Source: Flavobacterium reichenbachii
Lineage (GTDB): Bacteria > Bacteroidota > Bacteroidia > Flavobacteriales > Flavobacteriaceae
Length of the DNA stretch: 64,000 bases
Assembly (NCBI RefSeq): GCF_002217435.1
Contig: NZ_MUHF01000001.1
Location: 354,066-418,065, forward strand
Direction of reading: 5' to 3'
Shown here: piece by piece, positions 51,505 through 60,768 of the stretch
Position numbering within the stretch: position 1 is the stretch's first letter
Layout of the letters: every line of letters begins with the position of its first letter
Made by a program: the position numbers and the translations under genes
The notes under the pieces: generated by a model
Databases searched by the model: none
The model's input: the letters and a program-made list of their open reading frames with translations, nothing else
What the model was told of the DNA's origin: nothing

Positions 51505-53027
51505 TTTTGATAGTTTTTGGTTTCTCTAATTTCGTTTTCTATTTTTTTATTGATATTAACTTTGGCGCCTGTAAAAACAAAAATCGTGGCTTTGTATTCT
51601 CTTGCATTTTTATTTGTGATCTCTCCAGCGATTATACCGGTTGCAAAGTAGGGGCTTGTTTCTTTAAATTCTCCGCTGTTTTCCTCAAATTCCTTAACTC
51701 GAATAAGATTTTTGTACTTAATATTAAGATCAAACCAATTAACGTAATCAGCATTAAATGAAACTGCTTTTATGCCTTTTTTCGAATAATAATTAATAGC
51801 TCCGGCTTGTCCGTAATTGTCGCAGAGCACCAATGTTTTTTCTTGATTAGGAAGCAGACTGTAAACAGAATCTGTTTTTCGTGCAAGTTCTTTCCATCCC
51901 AGCATATCTGCAAAATCTTGCGGCAGGTTATGATCTTTTCCATCTTCCCATCGCAGCATGCCCAGTTTTTTATATTTTTCAGGATGCTGTAAAATGTATT
52001 CGGGGCTTTTATTCGGGAAAAACAAGTTGTACATCGGAATAAAAAATAATATCGGGAGTACAATTAATACAGGTTTTAGATATCGTTTCCAGCCTGTTTT
52101 TAAAATTTCAGATAGAAAAACAGATCCAAAAGCGATATAAATAGGGTAGAGCCCGATTGCATAATAAGCCTTTGCCTTGAAGTATATAAAAACGATAAGT
52201 GTAAAAATTATGGACCAAAAGAAAAGTTTATATTTTGCAAAAGGCTTGTAAAACAATAAAGCATATAAGGCAGAAAGAATTACTAGAAACGAACCTATAA
52301 AAAACAACAGCTGTTCTTTTAAAAAGCCCAAACGATCTACATTTACCAATTGAGTTTCTGCCAATTCTTTCATATGGTGTACAATCGGGAATTGATTGTT
52401 GTACTGCCACAATAAATTTGGTAAAATGAGTATTAAACCTAAAATGAGGGCAAAGTAAAGTTTTTTTTCTGCGAGTATTTTTCTTTGGTTAGAAAGTAAG
52501 AGAGCGGGCAGAAGACCGATAAGAAGAAAAAGGATATTATATTTATTAAGCATTCCAAAAGCAAACACAACAGCTCCGGCAAAGAACCATTTCGTGTTTT
52601 CAGAATTGATATATAAAATGAGAACATAATAAAATCCTGTCCAGCATAATACATCCAACGAATTGGGCTGATACAGCATATTAATTCGCAGAAGAGACGA
52701 AAACAATATGCAAACTGCGCCGAGAATAAGAGCGTACAAATTTCCTTTTAGAGTTTCTATAGTTTTCCAGACCACTAAAAGTGTCAGAGCTCCAAAAAGC
52801 GCGGGAAAAAATCTAATCCAGAAAACTGAATTTCCGAGGAGCAGAATAATATAAGAAATCCAGGAAGTTACGGGAGGAACAGATAAATAACCCCAAGCGA
52901 GATGATGAGCTTGGTCAAGATGAAGATATTCGTCTCTTTGAAGATCGTATTCCGGACTAATTAATGCATATTGCAGAGCAAATTTGAGAATTATAAATCC
53001 GATTAAGATTAATGTTTTTCTGGTCAT
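51501..53027 (-). CDS. GT39-like dolichol/undecaprenyl-phosphate mannosyl- or aminoarabinosyl-type transferase
   Basis: A 508-residue integral membrane glycosyltransferase of the ArnT/PMT class. The first extracytoplasmic loop has YDLQRDEYLHLDQAHHLAWG with the catalytic acidic residues, followed by PPVTSWI; about eleven helices follow, then a 150-residue soluble domain (LVLCDNYGQAGAINYYSKKG). It would move a sugar from a lipid carrier to a surface acceptor in the periplasm. Coupled to the DUF4269 gene downstream. Confidence 0.85.
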   Translation of the reverse strand: MTRKTLILIGFIILKFALQYALISPEYDLQRDEYLHLDQAHHLAWGYLSVPPVTSWISYIILLLGNSVFWIRFFPALFGALTLLVVWKTIETLKGNLYALILGAVCILFSSLLRINMLYQPNSLDVLCWTGFYYVLILYINSENTKWFFAGAVVFAFGMLNKYNILFLLIGLLPALLLSNQRKILAEKKLYFALILGLILILPNLLWQYNNQFPIVHHMKELAETQLVNVDRLGFLKEQLLFFIGSFLVILSALYALLFYKPFAKYKLFFWSIIFTLIVFIYFKAKAYYAIGLYPIYIAFGSVFLSEILKTGWKRYLKPVLIVLPILFFIPMYNLFFPNKSPEYILQHPEKYKKLGMLRWEDGKDHNLPQDFADMLGWKELARKTDSVYSLLPNQEKTLVLCDNYGQAGAINYYSKKGIKAVSFNADYVNWFDLNIKYKNLIRVKEFEENSGEFKETSPYFATGIIAGEITNKNAREYKATIFVFTGAKVNINKKIENEIRETKNYQK

Positions 53028-53084
53028 TTTGTGGTTGTTTTGGCAAAGCTAATATAGGATTTAAAATTTATTATGCAGCTGTAA

Positions 53085-53116
53085 ATAAAAAAAGCCACTC
53101 ATTTCTGAATGGCTTT
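53085..53116 (-). terminator. terminator after the DUF4494 gene
   Basis: An 11-bp stem (AAAGCCACTCA at 53091-53101 with TGAATGGCTTT at 53106-53116, one A-C mismatch), a 4-nt loop and a T-run read leftward, 19 bp past the stop. Confidence 0.85.
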
Positions 53117-53135
53117 GTAACGATATTTTTAAATA

Positions 53136-53693
53136 TTAAGCATCTACATCTGTAAGAGCATCCGCTTTTGCTAAGTCTTGATTTTCTGCCCATTGCTCTG
53201 TTTCTGGTTTAGAAGCTTTAAGTGCATTAAATCTTTCTAATTGTTCTAACTCTCCTTCTTCTCCGCTAAAATAAGGGAAAACGTCCATAATTGGAGACTC
53301 AGAAATTGCCGGAATAGAATATTCTCCCATTGTATTCTGCATTACATTAAGAGTATTGTCATATGCTTCTCGAACATCATTGGCTTGTACCAGCAAATAC
53401 ATGTTTGATTTGCGTTCTTTACCGCTTTCTTCATCGTAAGCCAATAAAGAAACTTTAGATTTAAACCAGCGATCTGCATTTTCAAAAGGATGAATCTCTG
53501 CATAATTTGCCACTTTTATATTAGTAATTTTAAATTCTTCACTAATAAAAGCTGCCATTTCTTCGTTGATTCTGCTTTCTGCTTCTGTATAAGATATAGC
53601 ATCAACCAAATAAGGTTCTGTTAATACTTTTTGTCCGCCAGTTTCATCGGTTTTTCTATATTTTACTTTGCATTCGTACCAAGTTGCGCTCAT
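53136..53693 (-). CDS. DUF4494 protein
   Basis: A 185-residue soluble protein of the Bacteroidetes-specific DUF4494 family: ATWYECKVKYRKTDETG at the start, YTEAESRINEEM, and DRWFKSKVSLLAYDEESGK. Function unknown; the pattern suggests a small alpha/beta domain. A CAAAGATA sequence at 53716-53723 is a possible -7 element. It stands alone with a terminator directly downstream. Confidence 0.82.
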   Translation of the reverse strand: MSATWYECKVKYRKTDETGGQKVLTEPYLVDAISYTEAESRINEEMAAFISEEFKITNIKVANYAEIHPFENADRWFKSKVSLLAYDEESGKERKSNMYLLVQANDVREAYDNTLNVMQNTMGEYSIPAISESPIMDVFPYFSGEEGELEQLERFNALKASKPETEQWAENQDLAKADALTDVDA

Positions 53694-53853
53694 TTCTCTA
53701 TTATTTTAAGGATGCCAAAGATAGATTTTAACGGAAAATAAATCTGTAAATTGCCTAAATAGATATTCACAATTTCAATGATTTTTTTTGGTGTGTAAAA
53801 TGTTTGCAGATAAGCTAGGTCAACTTGTTATTTTTTAGGACAATAGATAGCAA

Positions 53854-54279
53854 TTATTCTAAAACTTTTATTGTGCCGGCATTTTTCTTTAGTCGAATGC
53901 TGATTTTTTTGTATTCCCAATTTTTGCCATTTTTCTCAGCGGTTAAATCCATTTTCCCGTTTTGTTTTTTTCCAGAAACTCTAAAAGTGATATTTACTTT
54001 GCTTTTATCATTAGAATAAGTAGAGCTTCCTTCTAAAACAGCGATTTTATCAACAGGATCCAGTTTTCCTAAATGTGCTTTTACCTCATCATTTTTATTT
54101 GCTATGTTAATTGCATTCTGATAAAGAGAAGAGTCGGTGTAAGATTGAGCTAAATCCCCTAAATTATTAAAGTTAAAAGTGATTAAGAAAGTAAAAAACA
54201 ATAGAACGGCAGATAATGGCAGTAGCCATTTCCAGTTTCTTTGCCACCAGTTTTTTTCTGTAATTAATTCGTTATCCAT
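53854..54279 (-). CDS. Coa1-like cytochrome oxidase assembly protein
   Basis: A 141-residue protein with one N-terminal transmembrane helix (WLLPLSAVLLFFTFLITF) and a periplasmic beta-rich domain with VKAHLGKLDPVDKIAVLEGS and VNITFRVSGKKQNGKM, matching the Coa1 family (PF08695), which in mitochondria helps cytochrome oxidase assembly. In bacteria the role is only inferred. It overlaps the lgt stop by 8 bp and is translated with it. Confidence 0.75.
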   Translation of the reverse strand: MDNELITEKNWWQRNWKWLLPLSAVLLFFTFLITFNFNNLGDLAQSYTDSSLYQNAINIANKNDEVKAHLGKLDPVDKIAVLEGSSTYSNDKSKVNITFRVSGKKQNGKMDLTAEKNGKNWEYKKISIRLKKNAGTIKVLE

Positions 54280-55105
54280 TTTGGCTGGATTGTTTTTTTA
54301 AATTTATACTAACAAAATACAATCCGATAATTATAAACGGAATGCTTAGAATTTGTCCCATATTTAATAACATTCCTTCTTCAAAGTCAACTTGGTTTAT
54401 TTTGAAGAATTCTATTAAAATTCTCATTGTAAAAATTAATGCGATGCACAAACCAAAGTAAAATCCATTTCCTAATGGTATATTTTTTCTTTTGTAAATG
54501 GTAAGGATAACTGCGAAAATGATGAAATACGAAATGGCTTCGTAAAGTTGTGCCGGATGCCGCGGAATATTGTCTATACGTTTAAAAACAAACGCCCAAG
54601 GCATTGTGGTTGGATTGCCGATCATTTCAGAATTCATCAGGTTTGCCAGTCGTATAAATGCTGCGCCAAGAGGTGCTGCAACGGCAATTAAATCTAGTAT
54701 TTTAAAATATTTTATTTGATATTTTTTTGAATACAAATAAAGTGCAATTATTAAACCCACTGTTCCGCCATGACTTGCCAGACCAGCGTATCCAACAAAT
54801 TGGTAGCCTCCGTTAAGTGTTTTTTTTATTGGTAAAAAAATTTCTAAGAGGTTTTGAGAATAATATTCGAAGTCATAAAAAAAGCAATGTGCCAATCTTG
54901 CACCTGCAAATATTCCGATTACGCCGTAAATAAGCAGTGCTTCGTGTGCTTCTCTGCTTAAGTTTTCGGCTTTAAAAATACCTTTGAGAACATACATGCA
55001 TAACAGGAGACCTGTAGCAAACAAGAGTCCGTAAAATTTTAACGGAATTCCGAAAAGTGAAATGATTTCTGAGTCAAAATCCCAATTGATGTATAATTGT
55101 GTCAT
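54272..55105 (-). CDS. lgt: prolipoprotein diacylglyceryl transferase
   Basis: A 277-residue inner-membrane enzyme with seven helices. The conserved signature GARLAHCFFYD lies near residue 80, followed by GYAGLASHGGTVG and RLANLMNSEMIGNPT, and the arginine-bearing RHPAQLYEA. It transfers diacylglyceryl from phosphatidylglycerol to the lipobox cysteine of prolipoproteins such as GldK and LptE in this window. The Coa1-like gene overlaps its 3' end. Confidence 0.96.
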   Translation of the reverse strand: MTQLYINWDFDSEIISLFGIPLKFYGLLFATGLLLCMYVLKGIFKAENLSREAHEALLIYGVIGIFAGARLAHCFFYDFEYYSQNLLEIFLPIKKTLNGGYQFVGYAGLASHGGTVGLIIALYLYSKKYQIKYFKILDLIAVAAPLGAAFIRLANLMNSEMIGNPTTMPWAFVFKRIDNIPRHPAQLYEAISYFIIFAVILTIYKRKNIPLGNGFYFGLCIALIFTMRILIEFFKINQVDFEEGMLLNMGQILSIPFIIIGLYFVSINLKKQSSQNG

Positions 55106-55141
55106 GGTTTTATTTCTGATTGCAATTAGTTGTTTGAATGT

Positions 55142-55585
55142 TTAGTCACTAAAACCAATAACTTTGTAAGTGTCGTTTTTAATTAAAATGCATAAAACAA
55201 CTGCATCAGAATGTTCATCTTCACCAATATATACAGCAACTTTTGCAACTGATATTGGGATATACTGTTCTAAAATTTCAGCTTTATAGTCTAATATTTG
55301 GATTCTTAATTTCGGAAAATTTCTTTTTCCTTTATTTTTAAAAACCGAACTATAAAATGCTTTAAGATCAGCAGTTTTTGTCAATACTTTTTTTCTGTCC
55401 AAAGCAAAAGGTACATCCGAAATTTCAGTTATTTTGTCTAAATTTTCAGCTTTAGCTAATTCTTCAACCCAGGTTTTGGCAATTTTAGAAATATTGGTTT
55501 TTTGTTCCGCTGAAAGGCTTAGTTTTTCCTGAGTAAAACCTGATATTGAATAAAGAAATACAAGTGACAAAAATATTTTTTTCAT
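55142..55585 (-). CDS. exported hypothetical protein (NTF2-like)
   Basis: A 147-residue protein with a signal peptide (cleavage-like SGFTQEK near residue 18). The mature part is one helix-rich half (LSAEQKTNISKIAKTWVEEL) and a beta-sheet half ending DTYKVIGFSD, similar to NTF2/SnoaL-like single domains. No catalytic motif seen. It lies 36 bp upstream of lgt on the same strand and may be co-transcribed. Confidence 0.6.
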   Translation of the reverse strand: MKKIFLSLVFLYSISGFTQEKLSLSAEQKTNISKIAKTWVEELAKAENLDKITEISDVPFALDRKKVLTKTADLKAFYSSVFKNKGKRNFPKLRIQILDYKAEILEQYIPISVAKVAVYIGEDEHSDAVVLCILIKNDTYKVIGFSD

Positions 55586-55662
55586 AGGTTGTTTGTAGTT
55601 TTTTTTGATTTATTACAGTGCTAATATAGATTTAATTTTACATTATTGAAGATATTAAAAAC

Positions 55663-55692
55663 AAAAAAACTTCAGATTTGTCTGAAGTTTTT
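55663..55692 (-). terminator. terminator of the ABC/HlyD/TolC operon
   Basis: A perfect 10-bp stem (AAACTTCAGA at 55667-55676 with TCTGAAGTTT at 55681-55690), a 4-nt loop, and a T-run read leftward. It lies about 35 bp past the TolC-family stop at 55726. Confidence 0.85.
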
Positions 55693-55725
55693 AAGAGTTA
55701 TTTATCCGATCTAATAAATCTGAAA

Positions 55726-57123
55726 TTAATCAGGATTAGCTAGTATTTTGTATAATTCGGCATTCGAAATGTAAAACTGATTTTCGATGCTTATTTGCGA
55801 AAGCTTAGCACTTACCAAATTGTTTTCTCTCGAGTTAATAAGGAATATAGAACTTTCTCCAAATGAAAATAATTTTTCTTCTGAGTTGAGCATCGTTATA
55901 TAATCCTTTACGAGATTATCTATCACCGTTTTTTGTCTTTTTAAAGATGATATTTCGGTTTGCTGTGCTTTTATTTTGTTTTTAAGTTCCAGACGCTGCT
56001 GTTCTATGTCAAATTTTAAATCCTGAATTTTAAGTTTAGCAATTTTAAGATTTCCTCTTTCTTTTCTCAAGAAAATCGGAATGCTGAAATCAATATTAAA
56101 TTTATAATCATCTGCATTAAAAGAATCAAAATAAACCGGTTCTGATATATAATTGTAACCCACATTTACCTTTGGGAGCAATAAATTTGCCTTGAGCTGT
56201 CTGTTGATTTCCAGCATAGACAATTTGGTTTCCAGAGCCTGCATTTTAGGATGCGAATCCAGCGTTTCTACATTTACCAGCATTGCATCTGTTCTGAGTG
56301 TTTGTTCGAGCGTTTCAATCAGATTTTCTTCCGGTCGTACATTGGCATCTAGTTCAACAGGTACATTTTCTATCCATAAATAATTGGCAAGATTAAGTGC
56401 TGCTTTGGCCAGTTTCAGATTTCCGTTTTCTACGTTTAGTTCTCTGTTTCTAACAGTAATTCTGGCTTCGACACTATCTATTGCCGGAGAATCGCCATGT
56501 TCTATTAACTGCTTTACACCGTTAAAACGAGTACTTGCAAATCCGAGGTAGCTTTTATAAAGTTGTGCTTCATTAAAACTTTTTCGCCATTCAAAATACG
56601 CTTCACTAGCTTTGTATAAAACGGCTATTGCTTTTAGTTTTCGTTCTGCATCGCTCAATTTTATCTGTAGTTTTCCTTCTCTGACATCGGCCATACGCTG
56701 GTTTATAAATAAACCTTGTCCCAAAGCTACACTAATGCCCAGAGAAGTTAATCCTGCATCTGGCGTGCGGTTTTGCGGATTATAATACTGCCCGTCTGTT
56801 TCGTCAAAACCAGCTTTAATTTCGATTCCGTACCAAGTAGGAATTTTAAAACTGCTGTTTAATAATGAATAATATTCGGTTCCTTTAAATTCTTTTTTAT
56901 TGTAATCTACTTCAATTTTTGGATCAAATCCACCGCGTGCAGCCATAAGTTTTGCCTGAGCATTACTTACTTCAAGATTGGCTTGCTTTACCAGCGGATG
57001 ATATTTTTTTACGTATCCTAAAAATTCGCTGTAACTCAATTCTTCTTTAATAAAATCCTGGCTGTAGGAATTAAAAAAGCCGAATAAAAATAAAAAAGAA
57101 AGCAATTTAATACTTAGTCTCAT
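55726..57123 (-). CDS. TolC-family outer-membrane efflux protein
   Basis: A 465-residue exported protein with a signal peptide (LLSFLFLFGFFNSYSQ). It has the internal duplication of TolC proteins: long helices with heptad pattern (VKQANLEVSNAQAKLMAARG and, in the second half, LEMEINRQLK-type) and beta-strand segments for the outer-membrane barrel. ATG 57123 is preferred over 57159: it gives the signal peptide at once and avoids overlap with the HlyD gene, whose stop is 1 bp upstream. Third gene of the export operon. Confidence 0.88.
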   Translation of the reverse strand: MRLSIKLLSFLFLFGFFNSYSQDFIKEELSYSEFLGYVKKYHPLVKQANLEVSNAQAKLMAARGGFDPKIEVDYNKKEFKGTEYYSLLNSSFKIPTWYGIEIKAGFDETDGQYYNPQNRTPDAGLTSLGISVALGQGLFINQRMADVREGKLQIKLSDAERKLKAIAVLYKASEAYFEWRKSFNEAQLYKSYLGFASTRFNGVKQLIEHGDSPAIDSVEARITVRNRELNVENGNLKLAKAALNLANYLWIENVPVELDANVRPEENLIETLEQTLRTDAMLVNVETLDSHPKMQALETKLSMLEINRQLKANLLLPKVNVGYNYISEPVYFDSFNADDYKFNIDFSIPIFLRKERGNLKIAKLKIQDLKFDIEQQRLELKNKIKAQQTEISSLKRQKTVIDNLVKDYITMLNSEEKLFSFGESSIFLINSRENNLVSAKLSQISIENQFYISNAELYKILANPD

Positions 57124-57124
57124 T

Positions 57125-58477
57125 TTATTTTTTCTCCTTTCCATATGTCGCTTTTTCATCTGCCTTATAATAATTTGGCGGAAAGCCGTTTAGATTTCTC
57201 CATATTTCATACCATATAGAAACAGTATCCAGCAGCGCTATACTTTGCGCTCCTGCACCAATACTAAGTTCTTTTGGCCATTTTTGATCTTTGTCGTCTG
57301 GTGAAACCAGTATTCTGTATTTTCCGTTGGCACTTATAAAGTTTTCAATTGCTACAATTTTTCCTCCAAATGTTCCATAAGATAATCCCGGCCATCCAGA
57401 AAACACGATTCTAGGCCATCCGTCAAACCAAACGCGAACTTTTGCACCGCGATGCACCAGCGGAAGATCAATTGGGTCAACATAAGTTTCTACAGCAATA
57501 TCATAACTTGCAGGCATAATGCTTACTACTGGAGTTCCTTCCTTAATAGTTTCTCCAAGACCGGCCAATAAAGCGCGGTTTACATAACCGCTTTGAGGAG
57601 CTGTTATATAATACAATCCGTTTCTTATGCTGTAATTTACATATTGATTCTGCAGTTTGTTCACCTGCGCTTCGGTATCATATTGCGTACTTAAAGCGGT
57701 AAACTTGTCACTTTTTGACTTCGAAATCTTTTCTGAATATTCAGCCGTAATACGATTGATTTCTACTCTGGCATTAATAAGCTCATTTTTACTGCTCAAA
57801 AGCTTATTTTCCTGAGTAATTATGTACGCTTCTGATTCCTGAAGTTTTAATCTTTTCTGTTCTACATCAGAAAGAGGTTTTAGACCTTCTTTATTTAAGG
57901 CGGTGGAACGGGTAAACTGTGTTTGAGCAATTTTTAACTGCGTTTTTACGGCCTGCAGATCCATACTGTCGCTCTTAATTTTCAGCTGGGCTTGTTTTAT
58001 TTTATTCTGTGCCTGCTGCAGTTTTAATTGTCTTTCTGTATTAAGTGATTGTGCCTGAACGTCTAGAGAGTTTACTTTGTCTCCATAAGATTCTACCGCC
58101 ATTTTTTTGGCATCAACTTGCTGTTTGGTATTGCCAATAAGATTTGGATCTAAGTAATCTTCTTTTATTTCTGAAATAAACAAGATTGTATCTCCTTTTT
58201 TTACATAATCTCCTTCTTTTACAAACCATTTTTCAATTCTTCCCGCAATCGTATTGTGTACGGTTTGAGGTCTCTGATCCGGTTTTAAAGTTGTAACAGA
58301 ACCGCTTCCAGAAATATTTTGTGTCCATGGAAGAAAAAGGCAGGCAACAGTAAAAATTAAAAACCCGATTATAATTCTGTTTAGTATTTTATAGTGTGGT
58401 CTTCGGGCAACACTCGTAATAGACTTGTAATTTCCCGGAGTTATAAGTACATTATTATCTTTAGATATATTGAGCAT
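57125..58477 (-). CDS. HlyD-family periplasmic adaptor
   Basis: A 450-residue membrane-fusion protein. One N-terminal helix (FLIFTVACLFLPWT), then lipoyl/barrel-sandwich halves (NTIAGRIEKWFVKEGDYVKK and IRNGLYYITAPQSGYVN) around a long coiled-coil hairpin (QLKLQQAQNKIKQAQ-type, residues about 120-270), and a beta-barrel domain. It links the inner-membrane ABC protein (2 bp upstream) to the TolC-family channel (downstream). Together they resemble a type I secretion or efflux system. Cargo unknown. Confidence 0.88.
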   Translation of the reverse strand: MLNISKDNNVLITPGNYKSITSVARRPHYKILNRIIIGFLIFTVACLFLPWTQNISGSGSVTTLKPDQRPQTVHNTIAGRIEKWFVKEGDYVKKGDTILFISEIKEDYLDPNLIGNTKQQVDAKKMAVESYGDKVNSLDVQAQSLNTERQLKLQQAQNKIKQAQLKIKSDSMDLQAVKTQLKIAQTQFTRSTALNKEGLKPLSDVEQKRLKLQESEAYIITQENKLLSSKNELINARVEINRITAEYSEKISKSKSDKFTALSTQYDTEAQVNKLQNQYVNYSIRNGLYYITAPQSGYVNRALLAGLGETIKEGTPVVSIMPASYDIAVETYVDPIDLPLVHRGAKVRVWFDGWPRIVFSGWPGLSYGTFGGKIVAIENFISANGKYRILVSPDDKDQKWPKELSIGAGAQSIALLDTVSIWYEIWRNLNGFPPNYYKADEKATYGKEKK

Positions 58478-58479
58478 AA

Positions 58480-60135
58480 TTAAAGTTTTATGTCGTTTGT
58501 AATTTTTCCATCATCAATCGTTATCATACGGCTGGATTTATTCTTCCAGATATCATTTTTGGAAGTAATAATTACCGTCCAGTTATTTTCTTCAGACATT
58601 AAAAAATCAACTATTTTAGTAGAAGTCAATTCGTCCATTTTATCAACCGGATCTTCTAAGAATAATATATTAGGTTTATGAACAATGCTTCGCGCTAATA
58701 ATATTTTCTGAATATCAGACGCAGAAAGTTCACTTCCGCCAGGATGAATTTGATTTTCCAGTCCATTTGGGAATGTTTTGATGTACGGCGTCAGGCACAC
58801 ATTATCTAAAGCCCATTTTAAGTCATCATTATTAATAGTATTATTTCCAAAAACAATATTCTCTCTAATCGTTCCTGCAAAAAGTGTGTCGCCTTGCAGA
58901 AAAGTACCACCTTGAGCTCTATAAGAATCTTCATCAAGACGGTTCATAAAATTATCGGTTACATACATGGCACCGCTTTCAGGTTCTAGGAGACCAGAAA
59001 GTAAACGAAGTAAGGTACTTTTTCCTGCACCATTTGTTCCTGTAAGTATTATTTTTTCGCCTTGAGAAATTTTCAGGTTAATGTTTTTAAGTGACTTTTT
59101 ATTATAACCGGGATAGTTGTAAGCAATGCTTTCGGTTTCTATAGTAATTCCTGTTTCTGTAATTTCTGAAGATTTTGGAATACAAGAAATTTCCATGTCT
59201 GTGACCTGACCAATTTTTTCTACAGAAGTCAGTACATCATAAAAAGACTCTAGTCCGAAAATTATTTTTTCTACGGAATTGATGAGCAATACGATAACAA
59301 TTTCTGCTGCTACAAACTGCCCAATATTCATTTGATGGTGAATTACCAGGAAACCACCAATAGACAAAAGGGCAGCTGTAACCAGAACTTTAAAAATGGT
59401 AAGCTGTATGTATTGCTTTTTCATTACCTGAAAGTGTTTTTCGCGATAATTTACATATTCGCTTACATAGCCGTCATTTCTCTCTAATGCATATTCAAAA
59501 CTTGCTTTCTTGCGAAAACTTTCGCGGTTGCGCGCTATTTCCTGAAGCCATGCAGCAACTTTGTATTTAAATTTAGATTCGTTAAGACTCGTTTCTAAAC
59601 CGTCTTTATACGAAAATTTAAAAATTATATATAAAATGGCGATAAAGAAAAGTCCGATTACCATAAAAAAGGAATGGTATAAAACCAATAATATGATACC
59701 AAGACCAACTTGCAGAAAAGCGGTGCAAAAATCTAAGAGAAGTTTTGCAGTTCCTTTCTGCACCATCAGCGTATCAAAAAAACGGTTTGCTTTTTCCGGC
59801 GCATATTCAGAATACATTTCCTTAAATTTAATCAAAGGCATTTTGTAAGCAAATTCAAAAGAAGAACGCACAAAAATTCTTTGTTGCAGGTTTTCTACAA
59901 TTCGAAGTTGTAATATGGTAAGAACACCGCCAAAACCAACGCCAATTGTAACCAAAAATACAAGAACAATCCAGGAAACACTAAGCTGTCCGCTCTGTAT
60001 AAAATTAATAATAGCCTGAATTCCTAAAGGCAGAGAAAGGTTTACTAAACCAGCAAAAGCAGCATAAAAAATAATCTGATATACGTCGCGTTTATCGAGT
60101 TTAAGTAAATTATAAAAACGTTTAAAAGGTGTCAT
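58480..60135 (-). CDS. ABC transporter permease-ATPase with degenerate nucleotide-binding motifs
   Basis: A 551-residue exporter half-transporter: six helices in the first 310 residues, then an ATPase domain. Walker A is intact (GTNGAGKSTLL), but the signature reads GSELSASDIQKIL instead of LSGGQ, Walker B reads ILFLEDPVDKMDE with Asp and Glu exchanged, and the switch histidine is replaced (IITSKNDIW). So it may hydrolyse ATP poorly or act with another subunit. No C39 peptidase domain. First gene of the operon with HlyD and TolC-family genes. Confidence 0.85.
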   Translation of the reverse strand: MTPFKRFYNLLKLDKRDVYQIIFYAAFAGLVNLSLPLGIQAIINFIQSGQLSVSWIVLVFLVTIGVGFGGVLTILQLRIVENLQQRIFVRSSFEFAYKMPLIKFKEMYSEYAPEKANRFFDTLMVQKGTAKLLLDFCTAFLQVGLGIILLVLYHSFFMVIGLFFIAILYIIFKFSYKDGLETSLNESKFKYKVAAWLQEIARNRESFRKKASFEYALERNDGYVSEYVNYREKHFQVMKKQYIQLTIFKVLVTAALLSIGGFLVIHHQMNIGQFVAAEIVIVLLINSVEKIIFGLESFYDVLTSVEKIGQVTDMEISCIPKSSEITETGITIETESIAYNYPGYNKKSLKNINLKISQGEKIILTGTNGAGKSTLLRLLSGLLEPESGAMYVTDNFMNRLDEDSYRAQGGTFLQGDTLFAGTIRENIVFGNNTINNDDLKWALDNVCLTPYIKTFPNGLENQIHPGGSELSASDIQKILLARSIVHKPNILFLEDPVDKMDELTSTKIVDFLMSEENNWTVIITSKNDIWKNKSSRMITIDDGKITNDIKL

Positions 60136-60233
60136 GGATTTAATATAAATACAAGATTAATAGATAGATACATTATATACGGTAAAAACCATATTAAAGA
60201 TAACAGAATTTCTCCTGATCTTAAAAAAAATAT

Positions 60234-60638
60234 TTATCCCATAATCTGCGGAGGCCGCAAGTGTATTTTACCATGAAATCCAAAGGAGAAAATTGGATTA
60301 TCGATATAGTTTTTGCCTCTGGATTCTGTCTGAAAACATAATTCTGTAATCGAAGTATTTAAAGGAACTAAGTATTCTAATAAGGGAATTCCTTTTGTGA
60401 CTTTGGCCGTTTTAGATTCTTTGGCTTTATAATCATCCAGTTCTTCTGGAATTCCGTCACACTTAAATATTTTTTTAAGGAAATTGCATGTAATTCCCTT
60501 AACAGAATGGCCTTCTGTATTGCTGTTTACAATTAAAATAACGCTGTTGGATACGTTAAGACTGCTCATTAAAAAGTAGCCGATAAGCAATGCCTGCAGG
60601 CATTTGCATAAGATACTATTTTTAATTCTATTCAGCAT
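60234..60638 (-). CDS. exported or membrane-tethered hypothetical protein
   Basis: A 134-residue protein with a hydrophobic N-terminal segment (CLQALLIGYFLMSSLNVSNS) and a short soluble part with CNFLKKIFKCDGIPEELDDY and a conserved-looking C-terminus FHGKIHLRPPQIMG. No motif recognised. It lies 98 bp upstream of the ABC operon on the same strand and may be its first gene. Confidence 0.55.
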   Translation of the reverse strand: MLNRIKNSILCKCLQALLIGYFLMSSLNVSNSVILIVNSNTEGHSVKGITCNFLKKIFKCDGIPEELDDYKAKESKTAKVTKGIPLLEYLVPLNTSITELCFQTESRGKNYIDNPIFSFGFHGKIHLRPPQIMG

Positions 60639-60768
60639 TTTCTAACGATTTCCAGGTGCGCAAGTTAGAGCTAAATTTAAAGCGCAACATTAGAATAACA
60701 TTAGAATTCGGCAATTAACGAAATTTTATAACACTCTAAAAAAGGTAAATTTTTTCTGAAAAATCTGC

